Positions 1-7,637 of a DNA stretch of 23,393 nt are shown here, piece after piece. A model generated the notes under the pieces. That model worked only from the letters and a program-made list of their open reading frames with translations. It had not been told where the DNA came from and made no database searches. Location of the stretch: assembly GCA_934394985.1 (NCBI GenBank), contig CAKRRF010000035.1, positions 1 through 23,393 of the forward strand, written 5' to 3'. Origin of the DNA: an uncultured Marvinbryantia sp. (GTDB lineage: Bacteria > Bacillota > Clostridia > Lachnospirales > Lachnospiraceae). The translations under genes were made by a program, and so were the position numbers. How positions within the stretch are numbered: the stretch's first letter is position 1; every line of letters starts with the position of its first letter.

Positions 1-82
1 TTCGGCTATATCCTTCCCACTACCGGGTGGATTAGGGACTTTAACCCGTTAGAAACGTGCGCCGCTAGGCGCACATGTCAAA
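1..82. other. Unassigned stretch with hairpins; possible end of a mobile element
   Basis: No complete gene is visible. Plus-strand frame 1 stays open from base 1 to a TAA at 106-108 but has no start, so it could be the end of a gene beginning outside the window. The sequence carries a perfect 7-bp stem GTGCGCC/GGCGCAC with loop GCTA (57-63 and 68-74), and a weaker CGGGT/ACCCG stem at 24-28 and about 45-49. Its GC content is higher than that of the flanking terminator. The conserved-looking, hairpin-rich character resembles the ends of clostridial insertion sequences, but I cannot name a family. Coding status is unknown. Confidence 0.25.
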
Positions 83-128
83 AAAAATCAACAGTTTTTG
101 GATTGTAATCCAAAAACTGTTGATTTTT
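83..128. terminator. Bidirectional intrinsic terminator
   Basis: A perfect 22-bp inverted repeat (83-104 and 107-128) is separated by only GT. The arms begin with five A and end with five T, so a U-tract follows the hairpin on either strand. It lies 31 bases past the stop of the response-regulator gene (minus strand), so it should end the potassium operon. It would also stop plus-strand transcription entering from the left. Confidence 0.85.
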
Positions 129-159
129 GCACTTTTATTGTACCAATAGGACATCCATA

Positions 160-873
160 TCAAAAATTATCTTTCTCAATTCTGAGCATACGATATCCGA
201 TTCCAATATGTGTCTGGATATATTGCACTCCAGTTTTTTCAGTTTCCAGTTTTTTCCGCAATGTTGCCATAAAAACTCTGAGAGAAGCCACATCATTTTC
301 CGAACATCGTCCCCAGATTTGCCGGGTAATATAGGTATGTGTCAATACCTTTCCCACATTACGGGATAAAAGACAGAGCAGCTTATACTCAATAGGGGTC
401 AAATGCAATTCTTCCCCCTTCATATATGTACAGCCGGCCGTATAGTCTATTTTTAATCCTCCATTTTCAAAAACAGAGGTTTCTGTCTGTTCCCCGGTCT
501 GTATTATCGCAAGCCGCCTTTGAGTGACACGGATACGTGCAAGCAATTCCTCTACTGAAAATGGTTTTGTAATATAATCATCTGCTCCTGCATCCAGGGC
601 TTCTATTTTATCTGTATCCTCGCTTCTGGCACTGATCACAATAATTGGCATATTCGACCATGTACGAATTTTCTTTATTACCTCTACTCCTTCCATATCA
701 GGAAGTCCCAGATCCAGAAGTACAATATCCGGATTATGAGACGAAGCCTCCAGAATAGCCTCAGCTCCGTTTTCTGCTGCCAGATATTTATAATCATGTG
801 TTTTTAATGTTGTAATCATCAGGTTACGTATCGGTCTGTCATCCTCAACCACCAGAATTAATGTCTTATTCAT
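160..873 (-). CDS. kdpE: KdpE-like OmpR/PhoB-family response regulator
   Basis: DNA-binding response regulator of 237 residues, full length for the OmpR/PhoB class. The receiver domain (about residues 4-120) has the acidic pair D11/D12, the phospho-acceptor D54 in LLDLGLPDM, a Ser at the switch position in VISARS, and K103 in ITKPF. A winged-helix output domain follows (about 135-232), with the typical LTPIEYKLLCLL and RVFMATLRKKLE segments. The gene overlaps the upstream kinase by 8 bases (ATGAATAA) and its AGGTGA ribosome binding site lies inside the kinase end, so translation is probably coupled. Known KdpE activates potassium uptake genes. Here the nearest targets are the Ktr-type genes at the head of the same operon; no kdpFABC is present in the window. 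The symbol reflects family resemblance, not proof of a Kdp target. Confidence 0.85.
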   Translation of the reverse strand: MNKTLILVVEDDRPIRNLMITTLKTHDYKYLAAENGAEAILEASSHNPDIVLLDLGLPDMEGVEVIKKIRTWSNMPIIVISARSEDTDKIEALDAGADDYITKPFSVEELLARIRVTQRRLAIIQTGEQTETSVFENGGLKIDYTAGCTYMKGEELHLTPIEYKLLCLLSRNVGKVLTHTYITRQIWGRCSENDVASLRVFMATLRKKLETEKTGVQYIQTHIGIGYRMLRIEKDNF

Positions 874-2851
874 TTAATGTCACCTCACTTAATGGTAAAG
901 TAAAAGTAAAATTGCAGCCATGAGGATCATGCTCCGTAAGAATCAGGGTTCCGTTATGAGCTTCTATAATAGAATGGCAAAGCGCCAGTCCAAGTCCCAG
1001 ACTTCGATGACTATCCGCAATTGTTGTTTTTCCTGTATAAAACATTTCAAAAATGTGCGGTTTCATTTCTTCTGGGATTCCAGGGCCATTATCTTCCACA
1101 CTTATCTGCGCTCTCCCATCTGCTTTTCTTCCCCGAATACAGATTACAGAGCCCGCCGGTGTATATTTTATTGCATTATCGATTAGATTTACCAAAACCT
1201 GTATAATAAGACGTACATCCATACGTGCAAGAATAAGTTCTTCGCAGTCTGTTACAATTTGATAATCATCATGTTTTCGACTGATATGCCGCAAAGATTC
1301 TGCAATCACTTCATCTACCAGCTGATCTGTAAATTTAAATTTCAATCTTCCATCATTCAGTCTGGTAATAGAAAGCAAATTCTCCACCACTCCGATCAGC
1401 CATTCCGAATCGTCATAAATGTCTGTATAAATCTGATGTTTTGTCACTTCATCCAAACGACTGCTGTTACTAAGCAACATATCTGCATTACCGGAAATGG
1501 AGCAAAGCGGCGTCCTGAGATCATGAGAGATTGCCCGCAGAAGATCTGCCCGCAGCTGCTCATTTTTTGCCAAAACTGCATTTTTCTCTTTTTCCATGGC
1601 ATTTTGCGCATTTTCCATTGCCAGTGCGCATTCATTTATTACAGACAACAAGATGCTGTACTCAAAAGAATCCAGTGTTTCTTTTTGCAGCGGTATCCCA
1701 ATGACACCGTAAACATTATTGCCGCCTCTGATTGCCAGATACAGGCATTTTGCCCGGGGAAAATGATGTGTGGATGCACCGGCACGCTGTCTGTTTTCAT
1801 AAGTCCAGCTGGCTGTCTGATGTTCTTCTGGTGTCAAAAGATTTTCTGTGCTCTCTTTTTCCATGGAAAAAAGTTTTCCCTCTGATAAAGTTCCATTTTC
1901 CACAACATATGCTGTAATATTACGGTTTAATAAGCGAAGAAGTTGCGTACAGGTAACATCAAGAATCTCTTTTTCTCCTTTTGCCTTTTGCAGCAACCGG
2001 TCTGTATCGAACAGAATCTGTGTACGAAACGCAAGCTGTGCAGATAGTTTTGCATGTATTTTCAGCTTTGCTGCAAGTGCTCCCGTAAGTACGGATGAAA
2101 TCAGCATTATAAGAAACGTCACCGGATACCCTACTGCGTAGGTCTGAAAGGACATCCTTGGTTCTGTCAGAAAAAAGCAAAATAACACTACACTTAAAAA
2201 AGAACCGGCTACACTGCAAAGATAGCCATCTGTCACAATTGAAGTAAGCAGGACACCCAGAATATATATCGTTACGATATTCGTATCCGTAAAATTCAGC
2301 TTCTGAAACAGCAGACCAATCAACGTGCATGCTGCAAATATGCAAACTGTAATAAAACAATCTTTTGCAGACGGCTTTTCCGCATACCATGCAAATTGCC
2401 GTTTCGGATAAGTTTTTGTTTTTACCGCATCCGGGATAATGTGGATATCTATGTCCGGTATAATTTCAATCAGTTTTTCCGTCAGAGTCGCTTTGACAAA
2501 AAAGTGACTTCGTCTGGCATTGCTTTGTCCGATCACTATTTTTGTAACATTGGATAGTCTGGCATACTCTGCGATCTGTACCGGTATGTTTTCGCCGTGA
2601 GTCATCACGATTTCTGCTCCCAGCTTTTCTGCATACCGAATATGTTCTTCCAGTTTTTCTTTATCTAAGTCTTCTGATTTTGTACCAGTCCGTACATACA
2701 GAGCTGTAAAACGTGCCTTCAAAGCATTTGCCATTTTTGCTGCTGTATCTACTATTTTTTTATTTGAGGGTGCTGCAGACAGACAAACAAGGATATGTTC
2801 ATCTGTTTGTTTCTTTTCCCCCGCAGTTTTTAACCCCATCCTGCCTGCCAC
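866..2851 (-). CDS. kdpD: KdpD-like sensor histidine kinase lacking the N-terminal KdpD domain
   Basis: Membrane sensor kinase of 661 residues; typical KdpD is near 890. The order seen is a universal-stress-protein-like domain (about 18-140), a four-helix membrane block (about 165-265, DUF4118-like), a GAF-like linker (about 285-410), the HisKA domain with H443 in AISHDLRTPL, then the HATPase with N box (LVNLIDNAIKYTP) and G box (DNGPGIP). The roughly 200-residue N-terminal KdpD module with its Walker A motif, known to contribute to ligand sensing in classical KdpD, is absent: the protein starts directly at the Usp part. The start is GTG at 2851; an ATG at 2839 is an alternative with AAGGTGG upstream. 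It sits between ktrAB and the response regulator, which suggests it senses potassium or osmotic state for Ktr uptake. Confidence 0.85.
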   Translation of the reverse strand: MAGRMGLKTAGEKKQTDEHILVCLSAAPSNKKIVDTAAKMANALKARFTALYVRTGTKSEDLDKEKLEEHIRYAEKLGAEIVMTHGENIPVQIAEYARLSNVTKIVIGQSNARRSHFFVKATLTEKLIEIIPDIDIHIIPDAVKTKTYPKRQFAWYAEKPSAKDCFITVCIFAACTLIGLLFQKLNFTDTNIVTIYILGVLLTSIVTDGYLCSVAGSFLSVVLFCFFLTEPRMSFQTYAVGYPVTFLIMLISSVLTGALAAKLKIHAKLSAQLAFRTQILFDTDRLLQKAKGEKEILDVTCTQLLRLLNRNITAYVVENGTLSEGKLFSMEKESTENLLTPEEHQTASWTYENRQRAGASTHHFPRAKCLYLAIRGGNNVYGVIGIPLQKETLDSFEYSILLSVINECALAMENAQNAMEKEKNAVLAKNEQLRADLLRAISHDLRTPLCSISGNADMLLSNSSRLDEVTKHQIYTDIYDDSEWLIGVVENLLSITRLNDGRLKFKFTDQLVDEVIAESLRHISRKHDDYQIVTDCEELILARMDVRLIIQVLVNLIDNAIKYTPAGSVICIRGRKADGRAQISVEDNGPGIPEEMKPHIFEMFYTGKTTIADSHRSLGLGLALCHSIIEAHNGTLILTEHDPHGCNFTFTLPLSEVTLNE

Positions 2852-2877
2852 CTTTTCCTGCTGTTTTTGAAATTATA

Positions 2878-3165
2878 TCATGTGACTGTATTATGGTCAA
2901 AAATCTTTTTTGCATTCCTGGACTGTCTGTCAAAAATTAAAATTTCGCCTTCTTTATACTGACTTTTACATTCATGAATCTCTCTTATCAATTCTTCATC
3001 TGAAAGAGTATTCAGGGATAATATCTTCGATGAATGCTGTTTTTCTTCCAGATTGTCTTCCATATTTTCCTGCATTTCGCTCCAGAACTGATCCGCTTTA
3101 TGCACAACATAAAATCCGAATCCACACACAAAAAATACAATAACTGTCAGCATTACATCTTCCAT
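2878..3165 (-). CDS. Small single-TM protein in the potassium operon
   Basis: Hypothetical protein of 95 residues from ATG 3165, preceded by GAGAGG at good spacing. A GTG nine bases further upstream is less likely because it lies in the ribosome binding site. It has one N-terminal hydrophobic segment (about residues 5-22, VMLTVIVFFVCGFGFYVV), then a charged, acidic, probably cytoplasmic tail containing TLSDEELIREIHECK, which looks helical. I recognise no family. It lies 39 bases after ktrA and 26 before the kinase, in the same direction, so it should be co-transcribed. A role as accessory subunit of the transporter or kinase is only an inference. Confidence 0.7.
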   Translation of the reverse strand: MEDVMLTVIVFFVCGFGFYVVHKADQFWSEMQENMEDNLEEKQHSSKILSLNTLSDEELIREIHECKSQYKEGEILIFDRQSRNAKKIFDHNTVT

Positions 3166-3204
3166 TATCTTCACCTCTCGTATACGAGTTTTTACAGTAA
3201 GCAG

Positions 3205-3852
3205 CTATATACGGAAGCATTTCTGAAGAGCTTTATATTCTCCCAACACCAGCAATTTATTATTTTCTGTAAAACAGGTATCTGGTGAAATTGCAATATT
3301 GAATGCTCCTTCCTCTTTTACTGCCAAAATATTAATGTTGTAGCGTTTTCTGATATCCAGACCGCCTACTGTTTTTCCAATCCATTCTTCCGGCACTTCC
3401 ACCTCAAAAATTGCATGGGAAGCATCCACCTCCATATAGTCCAGAATATGATCATCAGTGTAACGAATAGCAGCCCACTTTGCGACCTGTTTTTCTGGAT
3501 AAACCACCTTATCTGCGCCGTTACGTAAAAGAAATTTTTTCTGAACATCACGTTCCGCTCTTGATATCACCAGTTTTGCTCCCAGTTCTTTCAGAAGTGA
3601 AGTGGTTTCCAGGGAATTTTGAAAGCTTCCTCCTATGGTCACAAAACAGATATCGTAATTTCCAATCCCAAGCGACTGTAAAAATTCAGCATTGGTACTG
3701 TCTCCAATCTGGGCATTGGTCACAAATGGCAGTGCTTTGTCTACTCTTTCTTCATTCCAGTCAACCGCCATAATTTCATGCCCCAACTGGTTCAGTTGCA
3801 TGGCAATATGTCTTCCAAATCTTCCAAGTCCAATAAGCAATACACTTTTCAT
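3205..3852 (-). CDS. ktrA: KtrA/TrkA-family potassium channel regulatory subunit
   Basis: Cytoplasmic RCK subunit of 215 residues, the usual KtrA length. The N-terminal Rossmann domain begins almost at once with the nucleotide-binding GLGRFGRHIA motif (about residues 7-16), and the acidic end of beta-2 (AVDWNEE) follows. A TrkA_C ligand-binding domain covers about residues 135-212. The chosen start (3852) has AAAGGAGG at ideal spacing; a longer frame back to 3939 runs into ktrB and lacks this signal. In the family, ATP/ADP or NAD(H) binding to the octameric ring gates the membrane subunit. The gene follows ktrB by 19 bases in one operon. Confidence 0.9.
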   Translation of the reverse strand: MKSVLLIGLGRFGRHIAMQLNQLGHEIMAVDWNEERVDKALPFVTNAQIGDSTNAEFLQSLGIGNYDICFVTIGGSFQNSLETTSLLKELGAKLVISRAERDVQKKFLLRNGADKVVYPEKQVAKWAAIRYTDDHILDYMEVDASHAIFEVEVPEEWIGKTVGGLDIRKRYNINILAVKEEGAFNIAISPDTCFTENNKLLVLGEYKALQKCFRI

Positions 3853-3871
3853 AAAATTGTTTTCCTCCTTT

Positions 3872-5209
3872 TTATCCAACTGTAATTTTCTCCAGGGGAA
3901 GCTTTGCGTTTCCTCTGTTTCTTCCGGAAAATACCGCATAAATCAGGGTGAGACCGCCTACACGTCCCAGATACATCAATAGAATCAGTACAATTTTTGA
4001 AAAAACATGGAGTCCCGGTGTAATTCCAAGCGTCAGACCTACCGTTCCTACAGCTGAAGCAGCTTCGTACAGACAGTCTAAAAGAGGAAGTCCTTCGTAT
4101 ATACTGATTGCAAGTCCACCACAAAAAAACAACGTAAAATAAAGCATGGCTATCGTCGCTGCATTTTTTATTACTTGATGTTCCAGTCTTCGACCAAATG
4201 CACCTGCATCCTCCTGGCTTCGAAATGTGGCAATTGCATTTAAAATCAGTACCGCAAACGTTGTTGTTTTCATACCACCTGCTGTAGAACCAGGTGAACC
4301 ACCGATCAGCATGAGCAATATCATCATCGCTTTTGCTGCTTCGCTCATCTCTGAAAGATTTATGGTATTATATCCTGCCGTTCTTGTAGTTACCGATTGA
4401 AACAAAGCAGGCAGTATTCGTTTCCATACGGGCAGATTTTTCAGATCACAGAGAAAGAAAAAAACTGCCGGAAACAAAATCAGACATACTGTGGTCATGA
4501 GAATTATTTTACTTTGCATACGGTAACGTTTAAAATTCAGTTTATTTGTATAAATGTCATCCCAGGTGAGAAACCCGATTCCCCCTATGATGATTAACAA
4601 CATAATCACCACGTTTATAAGAATGTTTTCAGAATACCCCGTCAGCGATGGAAAGGTATTGGCTGCTGTCCCCAGAATATCAAATCCGGCATTGCAAAAA
4701 GCTGATACAGAATGAAAGACGGCCATCCATATTCCCTTTACCCCATAATCCGATAAAAAAACAGGCAGCAATAACAACGCCCCAGCGATTTCAAGCACAA
4801 ATGTTCCTTTTAAAATGAATCTTGTCAGTCTGACAATTCCTCCAACCTGGGGTGCAGAAATGGCATCCTGCATGGTGCTTCTTTGCATAAGGGATATTTT
4901 TTTCCCGGAAAGAAGTGGTGCCAATGCCGCCACAGTTACCACTCCAAGTCCCCCTATTTGTATAAGTATAAGAATGATCGTCTGTCCGGTCGCGGACCAG
5001 TAGCTTCCAGTGTCTTTTACTACCAGTCCTGTAACACATACCGCCGAAGTAGCTGTAAAAAGTGCCTCATGAAATGGAGTCGGCACTTTATCTAAAGATG
5101 CAACGGGCAGCATCAAAAGAACGGTTCCCAAAAGAATCACACCTGCAAATCCCAGAATAATGAATTGAAAAGATGTCAGATGTTTTTTCTTGCATAGTTT
5201 TTCAGGCAT
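3872..5209 (-). CDS. ktrB: KtrB/TrkH-family potassium transporter, membrane subunit
   Basis: Integral membrane potassium channel-like transporter of 445 residues, the usual KtrB length. The four pore-loop repeats are visible: TSAVCVTGL, SAFCNAGFD, TTRTAGYNT and SAVGTVGLTLG, each carrying the conserved selectivity-filter glycine. The intramembrane loop region GSPGSTAGGMKTTT is also present. An AAGGAG lies about 11 bases before ATG 5209. It is the first gene of the minus-strand run ktrB, ktrA, small protein, kinase, regulator. TrkH and KtrB cannot be separated cleanly by eye; length and the single short TrkA partner favour the Ktr type. Confidence 0.9.
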   Translation of the reverse strand: MPEKLCKKKHLTSFQFIILGFAGVILLGTVLLMLPVASLDKVPTPFHEALFTATSAVCVTGLVVKDTGSYWSATGQTIILILIQIGGLGVVTVAALAPLLSGKKISLMQRSTMQDAISAPQVGGIVRLTRFILKGTFVLEIAGALLLLPVFLSDYGVKGIWMAVFHSVSAFCNAGFDILGTAANTFPSLTGYSENILINVVIMLLIIIGGIGFLTWDDIYTNKLNFKRYRMQSKIILMTTVCLILFPAVFFFLCDLKNLPVWKRILPALFQSVTTRTAGYNTINLSEMSEAAKAMMILLMLIGGSPGSTAGGMKTTTFAVLILNAIATFRSQEDAGAFGRRLEHQVIKNAATIAMLYFTLFFCGGLAISIYEGLPLLDCLYEAASAVGTVGLTLGITPGLHVFSKIVLILLMYLGRVGGLTLIYAVFSGRNRGNAKLPLEKITVG

Positions 5210-5408
5210 AAATAATCATAACTCCTTACTGATAATTCTGGCAGTACTGCCTTCGTGATGCATTTTATTATATAGAATTGTTTTCAAAGATAGTATAAGA
5301 GTCTTTGATTCCGTATTAATATTGTATAAAGATTGATCCGATGCAACAGCCCCATTTATGGTAAGATCCGGAGAAGCTGCTCGCAGTTCGATCCATGCCT
5401 TCAAAATA

Positions 5409-5437
5409 TTGTAATTATTTTTCTGCAATGCTATAAT
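5409..5437 (+). promoter_or_regulatory. Promoter for azlCD
   Basis: TTGTAA (5409-5414), a 17-base spacer and a perfect TATAAT (5432-5437). Transcription would start near 5444, leaving only about 14 bases before the azlC start codon. The rest of the divergent gap, from 5210 to 5408, should hold the ktrB promoter, but no equally convincing pair was found there. Confidence 0.6.
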
Positions 5438-5457
5438 AAGCCGAAAATCAGATATTT

Positions 5458-6138
5458 TTGAATGATAAATTTTTTAAGTCAGAAATACTTTACGGATTCT
5501 GGTTTCTGGGTATGGCCTATGGAATCTATATGAATGCGTCTGGATTTTCTTTTGTCTATCCCTTATGCATGAGTCTTCTGATCTATGGCGGTTCGTTGGA
5601 ATTCGTTGCTGTAGAAATGCTGCTGTCCCCGTTTGCCCCTTTGCAGACATTTATTATGGCGCTGCTGATTCAGGCAAGGCATCTGTTCTACGGACTGTCC
5701 ATGCTAGACAAGTTCAAAGGTCTTGGCTGGAAAAAATATTATCTCATCTTCGGCATGTGTGATGAGACATTTTCTATTAATTGTTCTGCCACTATTCCGA
5801 AAGATGTAGACCGGGGATGGTTCTATTTCTGGGTTACCCTGCTGAATCAGTTCTACTGGGCGGCAGCTGCCACCACTGGCGGCGTGGTCGGATCTCTGTT
5901 GCATATTGATACCTCGGGCATCAGTTTTGTCATGACTGCTATGTTCGTGGTCATCTTTCTGGAACAGTGGCTAAAAGAAAAAGAACACAGTGCTTCCCTG
6001 ATCGGACTGGCTGTATCTGTTCTATGCCTGGTAATCTTTGGACCTGATTCCTTCATGATTCCGACTATGGCATTGGTCGTCGGACTGCTGGCATTCCTTC
6101 GTAAACCACTGGAAAAAAAGGAGATCATACTGAAATGA
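5458..6138 (+). CDS. azlC: AzlC-family branched-chain amino acid exporter, large subunit
   Basis: Membrane protein of 226 residues in the AzlC/YgaZ family, which exports branched-chain amino acids together with a small AzlD partner. Seen are multiple hydrophobic helices and typical family segments such as [13 protein letters not shown] (about 43-55) and [11 protein letters not shown] (about 72-82). The only plausible start is TTG at 5458, because an in-frame TAA lies at 5437-5439 inside the -10 box and no in-frame ATG occurs before residue 19. The ATG at 5462 is out of frame. No Shine-Dalgarno sequence is visible, so the message may be near-leaderless. The stop overlaps the azlD start as ATGA. 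Confidence 0.85.
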   Translation: MNDKFFKSEILYGFWFLGMAYGIYMNASGFSFVYPLCMSLLIYGGSLEFVAVEMLLSPFAPLQTFIMALLIQARHLFYGLSMLDKFKGLGWKKYYLIFGMCDETFSINCSATIPKDVDRGWFYFWVTLLNQFYWAAAATTGGVVGSLLHIDTSGISFVMTAMFVVIFLEQWLKEKEHSASLIGLAVSVLCLVIFGPDSFMIPTMALVVGLLAFLRKPLEKKEIILK

Positions 6139-6353
6139 CAATTACACAACAGATTATTACCATTGGATTATGTGTCCTCGGTACTATGGCCACACGCTTT
6201 CTGCCTTTTATCATTTTTAATGAACATCATGAGACACCGGACTTTGTCCAGTATCTTGGAAAATATCTGCCATCTGCTGTCTTCGGTATGCTGGTCATCT
6301 CCATTGCAGGTGGAACTATCTGCTACATGCTGCTGATGCAGTTTGTATTCTAA
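6135..6353 (+). CDS. azlD: AzlD-family small subunit, internally shortened
   Basis: AzlD-like protein of only 72 residues, against roughly 100-110 for the family. The N-terminal half is normal ([11 protein letters not shown], then [20 protein letters not shown]), and so is the extreme C-terminus ([16 protein letters not shown]). The central segment that normally links them, about 35 residues with a transmembrane helix and hydrophilic loop, is missing. The frame is intact across the junction near 6295-6305. Translation is coupled to azlC by an ATGA overlap. It may be a functional minimal version or a decayed subunit; the sequence alone cannot decide. Confidence 0.7.
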   Translation: MTITQQIITIGLCVLGTMATRFLPFIIFNEHHETPDFVQYLGKYLPSAVFGMLVISIAGGTICYMLLMQFVF

Positions 6354-6404
6354 CAGAGAAATTGTATTTTCTATTTTTTGCTCTATCATACCTCTGCAAA
6401 AAAA

Positions 6405-6461
6405 CTCCGCTGCATCGAATTGGAATCTGGTGCATTCCAGATTCATACTGATGCAGCGGAG
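6405..6461. terminator. Bidirectional rod-shaped terminator
   Basis: An outer perfect 12-bp stem CTCCGCTGCATC/GATGCAGCGGAG (6405-6416 and 6450-6461) encloses an inner 8-bp stem GAATCTGG/CCAGATTC (6423-6430 and 6437-6444). Six A precede it and four T follow it, so it can act on both strands. It lies between the convergent azlD and Uma2-family genes. Confidence 0.75.
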
Positions 6462-6496
6462 TTTTGAAGTGTTTTTATTCTGCTCATGTTAAACTG

Positions 6497-7054
6497 TCAT
6501 TCTACATTCTCAAACATTTCAGCTAATGTCATAGAAATTTTCGGAAAACCTTTTAACGTTACAATCGTATCAGCATTATAGTGATCTTCTTCTGGATCAT
6601 CCTGGAGAATATAACTATACTTCAAATCATATTTTCCTTTCTCAAGATAATAGATTTCAACTGCTCTTTCTTTCGGTGAGATAATCCAATACTCTTCAAC
6701 ACCTGCAGCCTGGTAAATATCTTTCTTCACAGTCATATCTCTCAGGGCTGTTGCAGGGCTAAGGGTTTCAACAATAAATCTGGGTGTACCAGTATAGGAA
6801 CCGCCTTTTAAGTGCTTACGATCACATATTATCATTACATCTGGTATCACATAGTCATTACTTTCCTGTGCACGGTATTTATAATCCAGGTTCTCCATAA
6901 ATGCCAGGCACACGGTTCCCTGTAAACCTGTTGATATGATTCGATAAATATTCCCATCCACAATCCCATGCTGATAATTTGGTGATGGTGACATATCATA
7001 GATTACACCATTAATCTTCTCTTCTTTTGTGTAGTCGTCTTTCAGCAATGGCAC
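6497..7054 (-). CDS. Uma2-family protein (PD-(D/E)XK-like, DUF820)
   Basis: Protein of 185 residues matching the Uma2 (DUF820) family, whose fold is that of restriction-type PD-(D/E)XK nucleases. Core motifs seen are YVIPDVMIICD, with the catalytic-type Asp; PRFIVETLSPAT, with the Glu of the ExK-like position; and the helix KKDIYQAAGVEEYWIISP. The start is GTG 7054 with GGGAGG seven bases upstream. Members are abundant in cyanobacteria and scattered in clostridia. Their activity is largely unproven, so nuclease function is inferred from fold. It appears to be a single-gene unit with its own promoter. Confidence 0.85.
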   Translation of the reverse strand: MPLLKDDYTKEEKINGVIYDMSPSPNYQHGIVDGNIYRIISTGLQGTVCLAFMENLDYKYRAQESNDYVIPDVMIICDRKHLKGGSYTGTPRFIVETLSPATALRDMTVKKDIYQAAGVEEYWIISPKERAVEIYYLEKGKYDLKYSYILQDDPEEDHYNADTIVTLKGFPKISMTLAEMFENVE

Positions 7055-7088
7055 GTTATCACCTCCCAGTGAGTTTTGCTATGACTTT

Positions 7089-7118
7089 ATTATAGTATAG
7101 GTAATACCTCTTCATCAA
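7089..7118 (-). promoter_or_regulatory. Promoter of the Uma2-family gene with a dyad in the spacer
   Basis: On the minus strand: TTGATG (7113-7118), an 18-base spacer and TATAAT (7089-7094). The spacer contains a perfect dyad AGGTA-A-TACCT (7099-7109, plus-strand reading), well placed for a repressor. Confidence 0.55.
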
Positions 7119-7188
7119 CTTATTTTTGATTCTGACAAGCAGATATAAAATTCTAAAAATACGTATTATTTCATGTTCCCAGACGCAA

Positions 7189-7216
7189 TAATGGAGCTGT
7201 CGAAACAGCTCCATTA
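7189..7216 (-). terminator. Perfect 12-bp hairpin after the 73-residue gene
   Basis: TAATGGAGCTGT/ACAGCTCCATTA with a CGAA loop on the plus strand (TTCG on the minus strand, a very stable tetraloop class). It sits 3 bases after the stop of the minus-strand gene ending at 7220. The U-tract is poor, so termination may be partial or it may protect the 3' end. Confidence 0.5.
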
Positions 7217-7219
7217 CAT

Positions 7220-7441
7220 TTATTCTGTAAACGTATAACGTAAAAAAGAACCTTGACCATCCCCTGTTACAATTACGGTATCACCACTCTCATTACGTGT
7301 GGTTTCCAGAATCGGATATCTTCCATTTTCTTTTACATATGCTTCCGGACTGGATGCCTCTGCCTCAATCAAGGTTTTTTTACTGTGTGCTTCTCCTCCA
7401 CACGGATTTATTTCTTCGATAAAGATTTCATACTCATGCAT
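7220..7441 (-). CDS. Small hypothetical protein, 73 residues
   Basis: ATG 7441 is preceded by AGGAGG at good spacing, which supports a real gene. The protein is small, acidic and without membrane segments. It begins MHEYEIFIEEINPCGG and contains SSPEAYVKENGRYPILE, followed by a beta-rich end. I do not recognise a family. Stand-alone unit: a hairpin follows it at 7189-7216, and the next minus-strand gene (the Uma2-family gene) lies downstream with its own promoter at 7089-7118. Confidence 0.65.
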   Translation of the reverse strand: MHEYEIFIEEINPCGGEAHSKKTLIEAEASSPEAYVKENGRYPILETTRNESGDTVIVTGDGQGSFLRYTFTE

Positions 7442-7582
7442 ATGCGGTTCCTCCTGAGTTTCATATTATATCATCCATTTCTATTATAAAATCAGATTGT
7501 TTTTATTCCAAAAGCAGTTTTTACCAAAATATACTTTTGGTTTTTAGATATTATTACTATGCGGAAGAAAACCTGAAAAGGG

Positions 7583-7611
7583 TTTACACTTTCTGAAAAT
7601 AACATTACAAT
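7583..7611 (+). promoter_or_regulatory. Promoter of the YitT-family gene
   Basis: TTTACA (7583-7588), a 17-base spacer and TACAAT (7606-7611). The expected start near 7618 leaves a leader of about 20 bases containing AAAAGGA before ATG 7638. Confidence 0.6.
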
Positions 7612-7637
7612 AATAAAAAACAGAAAAGGATTTTTTT

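Noticed and set aside
1259..1885. 208-codon plus-strand frame inside the sensor kinase gene
   Set aside because: Fully antisense to an unambiguous histidine kinase; composition is that of a shadow frame.
5216..5428. 70-codon frame between ktrB and azlC (minus)
   Set aside because: TTG start without ribosome binding site; it covers the divergent promoter region and its protein has no recognisable character.
7508..7540. Nested CCAAAAG/CTTTTGG repeats upstream of the yitT promoter
   Set aside because: Weak A/T-rich stems with no gene ending nearby on the plus strand; likely chance in AT-rich DNA.
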